NCBI GenBank assembly: GCA_044224705.1
Contig: JBGAJY010000006.1
Coordinates: 1-64,000, forward strand
Reading direction: 5' to 3'
Source of the DNA: M3007 sp044224705
Lineage (GTDB): Bacteria > Bacteroidota > Bacteroidia > Chitinophagales > Saprospiraceae
Length of the DNA stretch: 64,000 bases
The position numbers and the translations under genes were made by a program. The notes under the pieces were generated by a model, which was not told the DNA's origin, searched no databases, and saw only the letters and a list, made by a program, of their open reading frames with translations. Of this stretch, positions 8,547-16,671 are shown one piece after another (positions within the stretch are counted from its first letter, which is position 1; each line of letters begins with the position of its first letter).

Positions 8547-9266
8547 ATGAAAAAACTCACTCTCTTTTTCCTTGCGTTGGCCCTCTCTGCCGGTGCCGCT
8601 TCCGCCCAGGACCTTAAAAATTTAGGCAAAAAAGCCCTCGGCCTCGGTGGCGACGGCGGCAGCGACGTGGGCCAGGCCCTGAAAGAAGCCCTCGACAAAG
8701 GCGTTCAGAAAGGCGTCGCCGAACTGTCGGCCCGCGACGGCTACCTCGGCGGCATTTACAAAATCCTCCTGCCCGACGAAGCCCGCAAAGTGACCGACCG
8801 GCTCAAATCGGTACCCGGCTTTGCCAACCTCGAAGCCGATCTGGTGGAAAAAATGAACCGCGGCGCCGAAGACGCCGCCAAGCAGGCAGCACCCATTTTT
8901 GCCAGTGCCATCAAAGGCATGACCTTCCAGGACGCGACCAATATCCTCATGGGCGCCGACAACTCCGCCACCGAATACCTGCGCAAAACAACCTGGCAAC
9001 AACTTTACGACAAGTTCAACCCGGTGATCGTACAGTCGCTCGACAAGATCGGCGCCAACGAAACCTGGAAAGGCGCCACCACGGCCTACAACAAGATCCC
9101 GATGGTCACCAAGGTAAACACCGATCTCGACGACCACGTGACCCGCAAAGCGCTCGACGGACTCTTCGGCAAAATCCAGGAAGAGGAAAAAAACATCCGC
9201 AAAAACCCCGGCGCCCGCACCAGTGATCTGCTGAAAAAGGTGTTCGCGAAGCAGGATAAGAAGTAA
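8547..9266 (+). CDS. DUF4197 family protein, copy 2
   Basis: 239 residues from the ATG at 8547, which gives a cleavable signal peptide ending ASAQ (MKKLTLFFLALALSAGAASA). An upstream ATG at 8472 lies inside the palindromic repeat and is not used here. Domain and motifs follow copy 1 (YKILLPDEARKVTDRLKSVP, GMTFQDATNILMGADNSATE). This copy has a signal peptidase I type signal and no lipobox, so the duplicates probably differ in location: one anchored, one soluble in the periplasm. Function unknown. Confidence 0.85.
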   Translation: MKKLTLFFLALALSAGAASAQDLKNLGKKALGLGGDGGSDVGQALKEALDKGVQKGVAELSARDGYLGGIYKILLPDEARKVTDRLKSVPGFANLEADLVEKMNRGAEDAAKQAAPIFASAIKGMTFQDATNILMGADNSATEYLRKTTWQQLYDKFNPVIVQSLDKIGANETWKGATTAYNKIPMVTKVNTDLDDHVTRKALDGLFGKIQEEEKNIRKNPGARTSDLLKKVFAKQDKK

Positions 9267-9370
9267 AAAGCAAGGGGCAAGAGGCAAGAGGCAAAGGGCA
9301 AAAGGCAAATAAACCAGCCCTCTAATTGCCCTTTGCCTTTTGCCTCTTGCCCTTTGCCTCTTGCCTTTTG
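9266..9370. repeat. inverted repeat of GGCAAAAGGCAAAGGG type
   Basis: The left arm is built of short tandem variants of GGCAAGAGGCAAAGGGCAAAAG and the right arm of their reverse complement (CCCTTTGCCTCTTGCC). It starts at the stop codon of the preceding gene and ends 6 bases before the start of the CAP lipoprotein. The exact 17-mer GCCCTTTGCCTCTTGCC recurs on the minus strand at 12775-12791, inside the signal peptide of the ion channel gene. Confidence 0.85.
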
Positions 9371-9376
9371 AAAATC

Positions 9377-9892
9377 ATGCGTTACCTCCTGCTCTCCGTC
9401 CTCCTGCTCGCGGCCTGCGAGCCCTCCCAGTCGCCAACCAACACGGCCGGAGGTGGAGCGTTTGCCTTGCAAACAGCCAACGAAGAGCCCGACGCCCTCG
9501 GCCAGTCCCTGCTCGACGCCGTGAACACCCTGCGCGCCAAAGGCTGCCATTGCCCGGACAAAGCCTGGTACGGGCCCGCGCCGCCGCTTCGCTGGAACGA
9601 CTTGCTCGCCCGCTCCGCACAACGGCACGCTCTGGATATGCAGCGCCACAACTTTTTCAAACACAACGGCTCCGACGGCTCCGATTTTACCGACCGTATC
9701 GGCGCCACTGGCTACAACTGGAGGGTGGCGGCGGAAAACCTGGCCATGGGGCACACCAGCGTTGCCGATGTGCTGAAAAGCTGGGAAACCAGCGACGGGC
9801 ATTGCCAGAACCTCATGCACCCCGAACTTCGGGAGATGGGCATGGCCAAAGTGGGCAAATTCTGGGTGCAGGATTTTGGGACGCGGAAATAA
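9377..9892 (+). CDS. CAP (SCP/PR-1) domain lipoprotein
   Basis: 171 residues from the ATG at 9377. The upstream open frame runs through the inverted repeat and is rejected as the start. MRYLLLSVLLLAAC is a lipoprotein signal. The CAP domain spans about residues 45-171, with LRWNDLLARSAQRHALDM, FFKHNGSDGSDF, RVAAENLAMGHTS, VLKSWETSDGHCQNLM and MGMAKVGKFWVQDFG, which keep the usual His/Glu cavity residues. Bacterial CAP proteins are secreted and often of unknown activity. It is probably attached to the outer or inner membrane facing the periplasm. Confidence 0.85.
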   Translation: MRYLLLSVLLLAACEPSQSPTNTAGGGAFALQTANEEPDALGQSLLDAVNTLRAKGCHCPDKAWYGPAPPLRWNDLLARSAQRHALDMQRHNFFKHNGSDGSDFTDRIGATGYNWRVAAENLAMGHTSVADVLKSWETSDGHCQNLMHPELREMGMAKVGKFWVQDFGTRK

Positions 9893-9909
9893 CTTTGGTA
9901 GCTATTTTG

Positions 9910-9980
9910 AACACGGAGACACGGAGGCGCGGAGATATCCTTTCGGAAAGGCTATCTCCGCGCCTCCGTGTCTCCGTGTT
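9910..9980. repeat. inverted repeat of ACACGGAGACACGGAG type
   Basis: Arms 9910-9937 and 9953-9980 are a perfect or near-perfect inverted repeat made of CACGGAG steps (AACACGGAGACACGGAGGCG / CGCCTCCGTGTCTCCGTGTT). Related copies are a single arm at 38418-38442 and a diverged pair at 59584-59657. Confidence 0.85.
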
Positions 9981-10007
9981 TATCACAATTTTTACAACCC
10001 AACAAGC

Positions 10008-10811
10008 ATGCGCAAAGTCTTACAAACCCTGACGCACCACGCCATACAAGCCGTCAAGGAAACCGCCGCATTTATCAGAACCGAGTCGGGCCGTGTGACG
10101 AACGCCCAAATTGAAGAAAAACACCTCAACGGGCTGGTCAGCTACGTGGACCGCACGGCCGAAGAAATGCTCGTCGAACGCCTCGGCCGCCTGCTTCCCG
10201 AAGCCGTTTTTATCACCGAGGAGGACACAGTAGAAACCAAGTCGGGAGACATCCAGTGGATCATCGACCCCCTCGACGGCACCACCAATTTCCTCTATGG
10301 CGTGCCGCATTTTTCCATCAGCGTCGGGCTTCGCGTCAATGACCTGATGCAAATCGGCATTGTGCACCACGTTCCCGCCGACGAGTGCTATTCGGCCTGG
10401 CGCGATGGCGGCGCGTTCTGCAACGGTGAAAACATCCACACCAGTACGCGCAGCGATATGCGGCAAGCGCTCGTCTCCACGGGTTTTCCATACCACAATT
10501 TTACCCGCGCGAAGGACTATTTCGCTGCCCTGCGCGCTTTTACGGAGCAATGCCGGGGCGTACGTCGCATAGGCTCGGCAGCACTCGATCTGGCTTACGT
10601 GGCCTGCGGACGTTTTGACGTGTTTTTCGAATACGGCCTGAATTCCTGGGACGTGGCCGGCGGCGCCCTGCTGGTGCACGAAGCCGGCGGGCGGGTCAGC
10701 GATTTCAGGGGTGGCAACGACTTTGTGGATGGCCGCGAACTGCTCGCCGCAGCCCCCGGCGTTTTCGATGCCGCCATGGCCGTGATCGAGCAAAGCTTTG
10801 ACGACCAGTGA
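10008..10811 (+). CDS. suhB: inositol-1-monophosphatase family protein
   Basis: 267 residues from the ATG at 10008, a normal length for the family. It hydrolyses inositol phosphate or related sugar phosphates using Mg2+/Li+-sensitive metal sites. Visible are EED (about residues 69-71), the signature WIIDPLDGTTNFLYG, and the second signature NSWDVAGGALLVHEAGG. SuhB is also known to take part in ribosomal RNA transcription antitermination in enterobacteria; that role is not implied here. The next gene overlaps its last 14 bases, so they are probably cotranscribed. Confidence 0.9.
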   Translation: MRKVLQTLTHHAIQAVKETAAFIRTESGRVTNAQIEEKHLNGLVSYVDRTAEEMLVERLGRLLPEAVFITEEDTVETKSGDIQWIIDPLDGTTNFLYGVPHFSISVGLRVNDLMQIGIVHHVPADECYSAWRDGGAFCNGENIHTSTRSDMRQALVSTGFPYHNFTRAKDYFAALRAFTEQCRGVRRIGSAALDLAYVACGRFDVFFEYGLNSWDVAGGALLVHEAGGRVSDFRGGNDFVDGRELLAAAPGVFDAAMAVIEQSFDDQ

Positions 10812-11790
10812 ATTATTGCGACTTTTCCTGCTCCAAGACTTGACCTTGCACTCCACCGACGCATACCGCCAATTCGCCGCTATGGCGCCCCACCTGCCGC
10901 TGTTCATGCAGCCCTGGTACCTCGATGCCGTGTGTGAAAACGGCATTTGGCAGGCTGCTACCGTAGAACGCGGCGGGTACGTCGTAGCGGCAATGCCTTA
11001 TTTTTTGAAACGGAAAATGGGCTGGCGCTACGTCGCCATGCCGGTTTTGGGTAAATTCCACGGGCCTTACCTCCTGCCCGAATACCGCGAGCCGGATGAT
11101 GAAATTCGCCTGTACAATGCCCTGATCGAACAATTGCCCAAGGGCCTGGCGGCTTTTTCGCAGGACTTTCACTACACGGTGACCAATTGGCTGCCGTTTT
11201 TCTGGCGGGGTTTCCGGCAAACGACGCGCTATTCCTATGTGCTCGACCTTCTGTCCTCCGAGGAGGCTATTTTCCAAAATATCGCCAAAAGCTACCGCCA
11301 GAAAATCGCCAAAGCGGCGAGTCAGCTGACGGTGACTCCGGATCGCCCGCTGGAAGACTTGTACCGCCTGCTGCGCATGAGCTTCAAGCGGCAGGAATTG
11401 GACGCGCCGTTTTCCTTTTCTTTTTTGCAAAAATTGCACGCCGCGCTGGCGGCACACAACGCCTGCCGGTTGTTCTTTGCCGTCGATCCGGGCAGCAATG
11501 CGTTGCATTCAGCGGCGCTGCTGGTGTGGGATAAAGGCTCGGCCTACTACCTGCTCAGTGGCGACGACCCCGCGCTGCGCGCTTCCGGGGCGGCGGTGTT
11601 GTTGAAATGGGAGGCTATCCGGTATGCGAAAAATGTGTTGAATCTGCCCGTTTTCGACTTTGAAGGCAGCATGATCCAGGCACTGGAAAGGGGGAGACGG
11701 GATTTCGGAGCGCGGCCGAGAGCGTATTTTAGGGTGGAAAAGGAGTGGTCGGGAGTGTGGAAGTGGGGGAAGGCTTTTTTGAAGCAATGA
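10798..11790 (+). CDS. GNAT/FemAB-like acyltransferase family protein
   Basis: Up to 330 residues from a TTG at 10798 that overlaps the end of suhB; an ATG at 10882 (MAPHLPLFMQPWYLDAV) is an alternative and fits the family N-terminus. The sequence has QPWYLDAVC, SYRQKIAKAASQLTVT, LYRLLRMSFKRQ and DFEGSMIQALERGRRDFGA, the pattern of double-GNAT proteins of the FemAB/BioF2-like acetyltransferase group common in polysaccharide loci. The substrate is unknown. The stop codon lies at the edge of an inverted repeat. Confidence 0.75.
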   Translation: MTTSELLRLFLLQDLTLHSTDAYRQFAAMAPHLPLFMQPWYLDAVCENGIWQAATVERGGYVVAAMPYFLKRKMGWRYVAMPVLGKFHGPYLLPEYREPDDEIRLYNALIEQLPKGLAAFSQDFHYTVTNWLPFFWRGFRQTTRYSYVLDLLSSEEAIFQNIAKSYRQKIAKAASQLTVTPDRPLEDLYRLLRMSFKRQELDAPFSFSFLQKLHAALAAHNACRLFFAVDPGSNALHSAALLVWDKGSAYYLLSGDDPALRASGAAVLLKWEAIRYAKNVLNLPVFDFEGSMIQALERGRRDFGARPRAYFRVEKEWSGVWKWGKAFLKQ

Positions 11791-11863
11791 TGCTCTCTAA
11801 ATTGGACACGGATTATCCGCGTTGCTCGCATCCGTGTAATCCGTGTCCAATTTAGAGAGCATC
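11789..11863. repeat. inverted repeat between convergent genes, touching both stop codons
   Basis: Arms 11789-11815 and 11837-11863 (GATGCTCTCTAAATTGGACA...) are inverted. The plus gene stops with TGA at 11788-11790 and the minus gene with TGA at 11864-11862, so both reading frames end in TGATGCTCTC. It probably also acts as a bidirectional terminator. Confidence 0.85.
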
Positions 11864-12815
11864 AACGGTTCCCCGCCAGAATCACCACCCCCAAAATGAA
11901 CGCTGCCAAATACGCCACCGCCATGCGCTGCTCAATCCGCATGATCTTTTTCTCCGACACCGGTTTTTTCCGCAGCAGCCAGTTGCCCGAAAGGATCACC
12001 TGCAGAAGCACCAGGGAAATGATGACGTAACTGAGCAGGTAAATTTTATCCATCAGCACCATGTATCCAGTATCCGGCAGCGCGCTGCTGTATGATTGCT
12101 GCAGGAAAACCGCCGTCAGCAGGCCGCCGATGGGCAAGGAAGAGCGGGTATCCAGGTACGACGGGTGTGCGATCAGCGCCCCGATGCTGATGAGCATGAC
12201 GACCAGCAGGGGCAGCAGCATTTTCAGTAAAAAATAACTCAGCGGACGGGCCAGCGTGATCGTGTAGGTGAGGTTGCTGTATTGCCGGGCGTTCTCTTCG
12301 GGGTTGCCGAAGGCCGTGCCGTAGTCGTGAACGGTCGATTCCAGCGCCGCGTCTTTCATATTCCAGCCGACCATGCGCAGGGTGTTCCGGATTTCGGCGC
12401 CGCTGGTGTCGGGCAGGTACACGAGCGATCCGGCATCGTGCTCCGGGCTTTCTATCTGGATATCGAGGGCGTGCTCGTCCAGGGGGAAACTGCCGAGCAG
12501 GAAGGAGTGAAAAAACCGCCCTTCGACCCTGAAAATGCGGTAATTGGTGCTGTCGCGCATGGACAGGTTCGTGCTGTCGCCGGCCATCACGATCTGCGTG
12601 CTCCATTTTTCAATGGAATTGACAAACTCGAAATTGGTGGGATCGATCGCGCCTTTCCACTTGAACCAGATGTAAAAATCGGCATAGAACGAGTGCTCGT
12701 CCATGTTCAGGTTGTAGAGGTTCATCAGGTACATGCCGACGCGTACTTCCTGCGGCTGGGCGGGGGCCGCAAGGGGCAAGAGGCAAAGGGCGAGGGGAAG
12801 GAGGAATCGATTCAT
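11862..12815 (-). CDS. prokaryotic pentameric ligand-gated ion channel (Cys-loop receptor homologue)
   Basis: 317 residues from the ATG at 12815. A signal peptide (MNRFLLPLALCLLPLAAPAQ) is followed by an extracellular beta domain with DFYIWFKWKG and FPLDEHALDIQIES, which correspond to the conserved W and FPxD signatures of the family. There is no Cys pair, as in GLIC/ELIC. Four membrane helices follow: M1 FLLKMLLPLLVVMLISIG, M2 from LPIGGLLTAVFLQQ, the M2-M3 loop ALPDTGYMVLMD, M3, and a final M4. The ligand cannot be read from the sequence. Part of the signal peptide is encoded by a repeat family seen at 9266-9370. Confidence 0.85.
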   Translation of the reverse strand: MNRFLLPLALCLLPLAAPAQPQEVRVGMYLMNLYNLNMDEHSFYADFYIWFKWKGAIDPTNFEFVNSIEKWSTQIVMAGDSTNLSMRDSTNYRIFRVEGRFFHSFLLGSFPLDEHALDIQIESPEHDAGSLVYLPDTSGAEIRNTLRMVGWNMKDAALESTVHDYGTAFGNPEENARQYSNLTYTITLARPLSYFLLKMLLPLLVVMLISIGALIAHPSYLDTRSSLPIGGLLTAVFLQQSYSSALPDTGYMVLMDKIYLLSYVIISLVLLQVILSGNWLLRKKPVSEKKIMRIEQRMAVAYLAAFILGVVILAGNR

Positions 12816-12854
12816 GCGGGCAGGGTAGTTTTGGAAACATCGTGTAATCGTCAC

Positions 12855-14417
12855 TCAAATTTTCCTCACCTTCCGAAGCACCGTCTCCGCCACTTTCCGC
12901 CCTGTCTCGGCGGCGCCGTTCATGAAGCCCCAGTAGTCTTCGCTGCAATGTTCGCCGGCAAAATACACGCGGCGCACCGGGGCGCCGGCCATGTTGCCGA
13001 AGCCGGTGATCTGGCCGGGTTTGTAGCAGGAATAACTGGCTTTGACGAAGGGATTGGAAGGCCAGTGGGCCAGTTCAGACTTACCGGTCAGGCTGTTGCG
13101 GGAACCCGGGAAAGCGCCTTCCAGTGCCGGGAGGATGTAATCGAGCTGGTCTTTTTCGGTGCCGCGTTTGGCCTCCCAGCCGCGTTTTCCGCCGAAAAAT
13201 GCCGTAAAAGTGCCCATGCCGGTATTGTCCAGTTGCATCTGGGCGCTATCCCAGCCATTGGAGATGCGTTCGTTGAACAAAAAGCCGCGATAGCCGGCGG
13301 AGCGCCAGGGGCGGTCGCGGGTTTCGAGGATAAATTTGGTGTTGGTGCCGTAGCCCAGTTCGCGAATGACGCGCTGTTTGAGCGGCGGCAATTCCATGTC
13401 GATGATCACGTCGCGGAGGATGGTAAACGGCAGAGCGAGGATCACCGCGTCGAACGTCGCTTCCCTCGTCGTGCTGTTTTCATCAAAAACGAGTGTGACG
13501 GAGTGGTTGGCATTTTCCCGAATCTTCACGAGCCGGTGTTCGTAGCGGATCTGGTCGGACAGTATTTTGGCCAAACCCTGCGGAATCTGTTCATTGCCGC
13601 CGATGACCTTGTAGCGCTCGTCGCTGTCGCCGAAAGGCAGAAATTCCTGGCCGTTGCGGATTTCGAGGATGTCGACCAGGATGGCGGCGCTTTGTTCGGC
13701 TGTTTCCAGTCCGTTTTCTCCGATGAAGGCGGCGTCGAGCATCTTTTTTACCCAGGAGCTGAGGGGCAGTTTGTTGATATAATCGGCCATCGACATCATG
13801 TCGTATTCGGCTTCGAAACGGCCGTTCATACGTTTGCGGTCGGCCTCGATCTTGGGATAAGCGGTGGCAAACTCCTGGATCACGTCGCGCAGGCCATAGT
13901 GCCGGCCATCGATATAGAAGGCGTCGCGGACGCCGAAGGTGTCCTGGTCCACGTCCATCAGCGTATGGTCGAGGCCCAGGGCCTTGAGCAACCGGAACAT
14001 ATCCTTGTGGCCTGTGTCGATGAATTCGGCTCCGATCTCGGTGTTGAGCCGCCCGTCGGCGTAGGTACGGGCGCTTTTAAGCCGCCCGCCGGCGCGCTTG
14101 CTGCCTTCGAACAAAGTGGCCGCCACGCCTTTTTTCCGCAGATAATAACCCGCGCTCAGTCCGCCAAGACCCGCGCCGACGATAGCGATATTGGGTTTGG
14201 CCTGCCCGGTCAGGAGTGGCAGCAGGTCGATCCCGGCCAGCGATCCGGCACCCAGCACCAGTCCGGCGCGCCCTGTAGAGCGCAAAAACTGACGGCGGCT
14301 GATCTGTCGCGCCTGCCATTCGGACAGGACATCATCTGTGGAAAGTTCGGGGTGCTGGCGCGCTTGCTGGGCGAGGGCCAGCGCCTGGCGGAGCGAGGAG
14401 AAGAGCGTAGTTTTCAT
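12855..14417 (-). CDS. flavin-containing amine oxidase, Tat-exported
   Basis: 520 residues from the ATG at 14417. A twin-arginine signal (SRRQFLRSTGRAGLVLGAG) at about residues 37-55 points to export of the folded, FAD-loaded protein. The dinucleotide site IAIVGAGLGGLSAGYYL and the GG motif GSKRAGGRLKSAR follow, and the C-terminus has VYFAGEHCSEDYWGFMNGA, the usual flavin-contacting end of monoamine-oxidase-like enzymes. It likely oxidises an amine in the periplasm; the substrate is unknown. It lies 39 bases upstream of the channel gene on the same strand, so cotranscription is possible. Confidence 0.85.
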   Translation of the reverse strand: MKTTLFSSLRQALALAQQARQHPELSTDDVLSEWQARQISRRQFLRSTGRAGLVLGAGSLAGIDLLPLLTGQAKPNIAIVGAGLGGLSAGYYLRKKGVAATLFEGSKRAGGRLKSARTYADGRLNTEIGAEFIDTGHKDMFRLLKALGLDHTLMDVDQDTFGVRDAFYIDGRHYGLRDVIQEFATAYPKIEADRKRMNGRFEAEYDMMSMADYINKLPLSSWVKKMLDAAFIGENGLETAEQSAAILVDILEIRNGQEFLPFGDSDERYKVIGGNEQIPQGLAKILSDQIRYEHRLVKIRENANHSVTLVFDENSTTREATFDAVILALPFTILRDVIIDMELPPLKQRVIRELGYGTNTKFILETRDRPWRSAGYRGFLFNERISNGWDSAQMQLDNTGMGTFTAFFGGKRGWEAKRGTEKDQLDYILPALEGAFPGSRNSLTGKSELAHWPSNPFVKASYSCYKPGQITGFGNMAGAPVRRVYFAGEHCSEDYWGFMNGAAETGRKVAETVLRKVRKI

Positions 14418-14454
14418 AAAGAGAGTGGTTTGGCTTCCGGTCAAAGGTAAAATT

Positions 14455-15168
14455 TCAGGGCTTTGGCCAAAAGCCCTGCAGTTGCAAGTTTTGCAAGGCG
14501 ATCCAAAACGGATCATCCACAGCTGCGTCAATGCAAACGGCGTTGCCCGAAAACGGGTGCAAAAACTCCAGTCGGTGGGCATGCAGCAGCAACCGTTCCA
14601 GCCCGAAGGCGTCGCGCAGGTAATTGTTGTGCTTCACGTCGCCGTGGCGGCGGTCGCCGAGCACCGGGTGGAAAATATGCGCGAAATGTTTGCGGATCTG
14701 GTGCCGCCGTCCCGTTTCAGGTTCGGCTTCCACGAGGGCGTAGCGGGTGGTGGGAAATTTCGGATCGACCGAGAACGGCAGTTCCACCTGCCCAAGTCGA
14801 CGGTAGTGTGTGATGGCGGGCTGTTTCTCTTTTCCGGTTTCGGGGTCGGAGAGCGCATAATCGATTGTGTCCGATTCCGCGACGTAGCCGCGCAGCACGG
14901 CGAGGTATTTTTTCCCGACGGTTTTCTCGCGAAAATGTTCCGCCAGGGCGCCTGCTGCAGCAGCGGTTTTGCCGAAAATCAGGACGCCCGAAGTGCCGCG
15001 GTCGAGGCGGTGAATGGGAAAAATACGCAGTCCAAGTTGCGCCGTGAGCTGTTGTGCCACCGAGACGGTGTCCTCGCTGAGGCGGGTCAGGTGCACGAGG
15101 ATGCCCGGTGGTTTGTTGATGGCGACGAAATGGTCGTCGAAATAGAGGATGTCGAGTTCGGGAGGCAT
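14455..15168 (-). CDS. truC: RluA-family pseudouridine synthase, TruC-like
   Basis: 237 residues from the ATG at 15168; the longer frame upstream runs through an inverted repeat. The fold and motif FPIHRLDRGTSGVLIFGKT contain the catalytic Asp (HRLDR) that isomerises uridine in RNA. The N-terminus DILYFDDHFVAINKPPG and the RRHQIRKHFAHI and GDRRHGDVKHN segments match tRNA pseudouridine-65 synthase TruC better than RluC/D, and there is no S4 domain. It is cytoplasmic. The TruC assignment is from motif recognition and is moderately sure; the RluA-family call is firm. Confidence 0.85.
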   Translation of the reverse strand: MPPELDILYFDDHFVAINKPPGILVHLTRLSEDTVSVAQQLTAQLGLRIFPIHRLDRGTSGVLIFGKTAAAAGALAEHFREKTVGKKYLAVLRGYVAESDTIDYALSDPETGKEKQPAITHYRRLGQVELPFSVDPKFPTTRYALVEAEPETGRRHQIRKHFAHIFHPVLGDRRHGDVKHNNYLRDAFGLERLLLHAHRLEFLHPFSGNAVCIDAAVDDPFWIALQNLQLQGFWPKP

Positions 15169-15210
15169 TTGTTTGTCGGAAAGGGGCAATGTACGATGTC
15201 CCTTTTCGTT

Positions 15211-15306
15211 TGACGGGCAGAATTTGCCAACGCGAATCAGGCGAATCAAGGATTCGTGGGTTGCCCCCTGATTCGCCTGATTCACGTTGGCAAATTCGGC
15301 CCGTCA
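15211..15306. repeat. long inverted repeat (TGACGGGC... family) overlapping a stop codon
   Basis: Arms 15211-15248 and 15269-15306 (TGACGGGCAGAATTTGCCAA...) are nearly perfect reverse complements over 38 bases, with internal GCGAATCAG repeats. The last three bases on the minus strand (15306-15304) are the TGA stop of the ribbon-helix-helix gene. Confidence 0.9.
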
Positions 15307-15495
15307 GGTAAGCGGCGGCTCCGGCGGAGCTTCGGAAGGACGCTCCTTCGGCGAACGCCCTGCATCCCGCAGCGCCCGGCTCAGGATCCACTCGATCTGG
15401 CCGTTTACGCTTCGAAATTCGTCGGCAGCCCATTTTTCCAGGGCGGCGTAGGTAGCCTCATCGATGCGGAGGACAAAATTTTTCTTTGCAGCCAT
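15304..15495 (-). CDS. Arc-type ribbon-helix-helix protein
   Basis: 63 residues. KNFVLRIDEATYAALEKWAA has the beta strand and first helix, and RSVNGQIEWILSRAL the second helix, of Arc/MetJ-like DNA-binding proteins, followed by a proline-rich tail. It starts 74 bases after the SPFH gene on the same strand, so the pair is likely one operon. It could be an autoregulator. The stop codon is the terminal TGA of an inverted repeat, so the tail PPEPPLT may be shaped by that insertion. Confidence 0.75.
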   Translation of the reverse strand: MAAKKNFVLRIDEATYAALEKWAADEFRSVNGQIEWILSRALRDAGRSPKERPSEAPPEPPLT

Positions 15496-15569
15496 AGTTC
15501 GAAAACATTACGGCAAAAGCGCAAAGCACCCTGCAAAGGTGTTTTGCGCTCCTTGCGTCGAATGAGCAT

Positions 15570-16421
15570 TTATTGGTGCAAGGTGCCCGTATTCACCACG
15601 GGCGATACGTTTTTATCGCCGCACAGCACGACGAGCAGGTTGCTCACCATGGCCGCTTTTTTCTCCTCGTCGAGGTGGATGATGTTCTTCCGGGAGAGCT
15701 GTTCGAGCGCCATTTCGACCATGCCGACTGCGCCTTCCACGATCTTGCTCCGGGCGGCGACGATGGCCGTGGCCTGCTGGCGCTGCAGCATGGCGTGGGC
15801 GATTTCAGTGGCATAAGCCAGGTTGTTGATGCGCGCTTCGATCACCTCAATGCCCGCGATCTCCAGTCGCTCCGTGATCTCAAGAGCCAGTTGGTGGTTC
15901 ACTTCATCAAAATTGGAACGCAGGGTGACCTCGGCGTCGTGGTCTTCCAGGTTGTCGTAGCTGAACATGCCGGCGAGTTTGCGGATGGCGGATTCGCTCT
16001 GGATTTTGACAAAATCGGGGTAGTTCTCTACTGCAAAATTGGCCTTAAAGGTATCGTTGACGCGGTAAGCCAGTACGGCGCCGATCATGATCGGGTTGCC
16101 CTGTTTGTCGTTCACCTTGATGGTCGGCACATCGAGGGTGACCGCCCGCAGCGACACTTTTTTCTTCAGATAAAACGGATTGACATAAAAGAAGCCGCTT
16201 TCCTTCACCGAACCGATGTAAGAGCCGAACAGGGTCATCACACGGGAAGTGTTCGGTTCCACCGCCGTAAATCCCGGAAGGATGAAAATCGCGGCGATCA
16301 AAATGGCCGGCACACCGAAAGCGAACATTTTCAAGGCCAAAAGCGCAGCCCCGCCAAAAATCAAGACGAGGGAGAGCAGCAACATAGACCAGCCGGAAGT
16401 AGGTTTGACGATCTTTTCCAT
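15570..16421 (-). CDS. SPFH/band 7 (stomatin-like) membrane protein
   Basis: 283 residues from the ATG at 16421. Two close hydrophobic segments (SGWSMLLLSLVLIFGGAALL and AFGVPAILIAAIFILPGF) anchor it, followed by the SPFH domain (NTSRVMTLFGSYIGSVKESG, VNDKQGNPIMIGAVLAYRV) and a helical C-terminus (EVIEARINNLAYATEIAHAM, RQQATAIVAAR). Such proteins form large membrane-associated assemblies and scaffold or protect membrane proteases. A small ribbon-helix-helix gene follows it. Confidence 0.9.
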   Translation of the reverse strand: MEKIVKPTSGWSMLLLSLVLIFGGAALLALKMFAFGVPAILIAAIFILPGFTAVEPNTSRVMTLFGSYIGSVKESGFFYVNPFYLKKKVSLRAVTLDVPTIKVNDKQGNPIMIGAVLAYRVNDTFKANFAVENYPDFVKIQSESAIRKLAGMFSYDNLEDHDAEVTLRSNFDEVNHQLALEITERLEIAGIEVIEARINNLAYATEIAHAMLQRQQATAIVAARSKIVEGAVGMVEMALEQLSRKNIIHLDEEKKAAMVSNLLVVLCGDKNVSPVVNTGTLHQ

Positions 16422-16671
16422 GACAAGTTGATTTGATTGGTTTGTGATACTATTTTGATAGCAAATGTATGTCACTTTCCGGATGCTTGTCAAGGGGGTA
16501 CCCCAAAATAGTCGAACACCGGTCCGGGGCCGACGACGGACGGGCTCTTCCTTCCGATGAAGGGGAAATTTTCATTTGCCGCATTTGAGCATAATCCGCA
16601 GCCGGCCTGCGTGAATTCCCGCGGCAGGTTTCAGATGTTTGTCCAACTTTACACATCAAAAATTCCGCACG

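Noticed and set aside
12282..14450. 722-codon open frame on the plus strand
   Set aside because: Antisense to the ion channel and amine oxidase genes, both of which have clear family motifs; the long frame follows from GC bias.
15573..16436. 287-codon open frame on the plus strand
   Set aside because: Antisense to the SPFH gene, which has a recognised fold.
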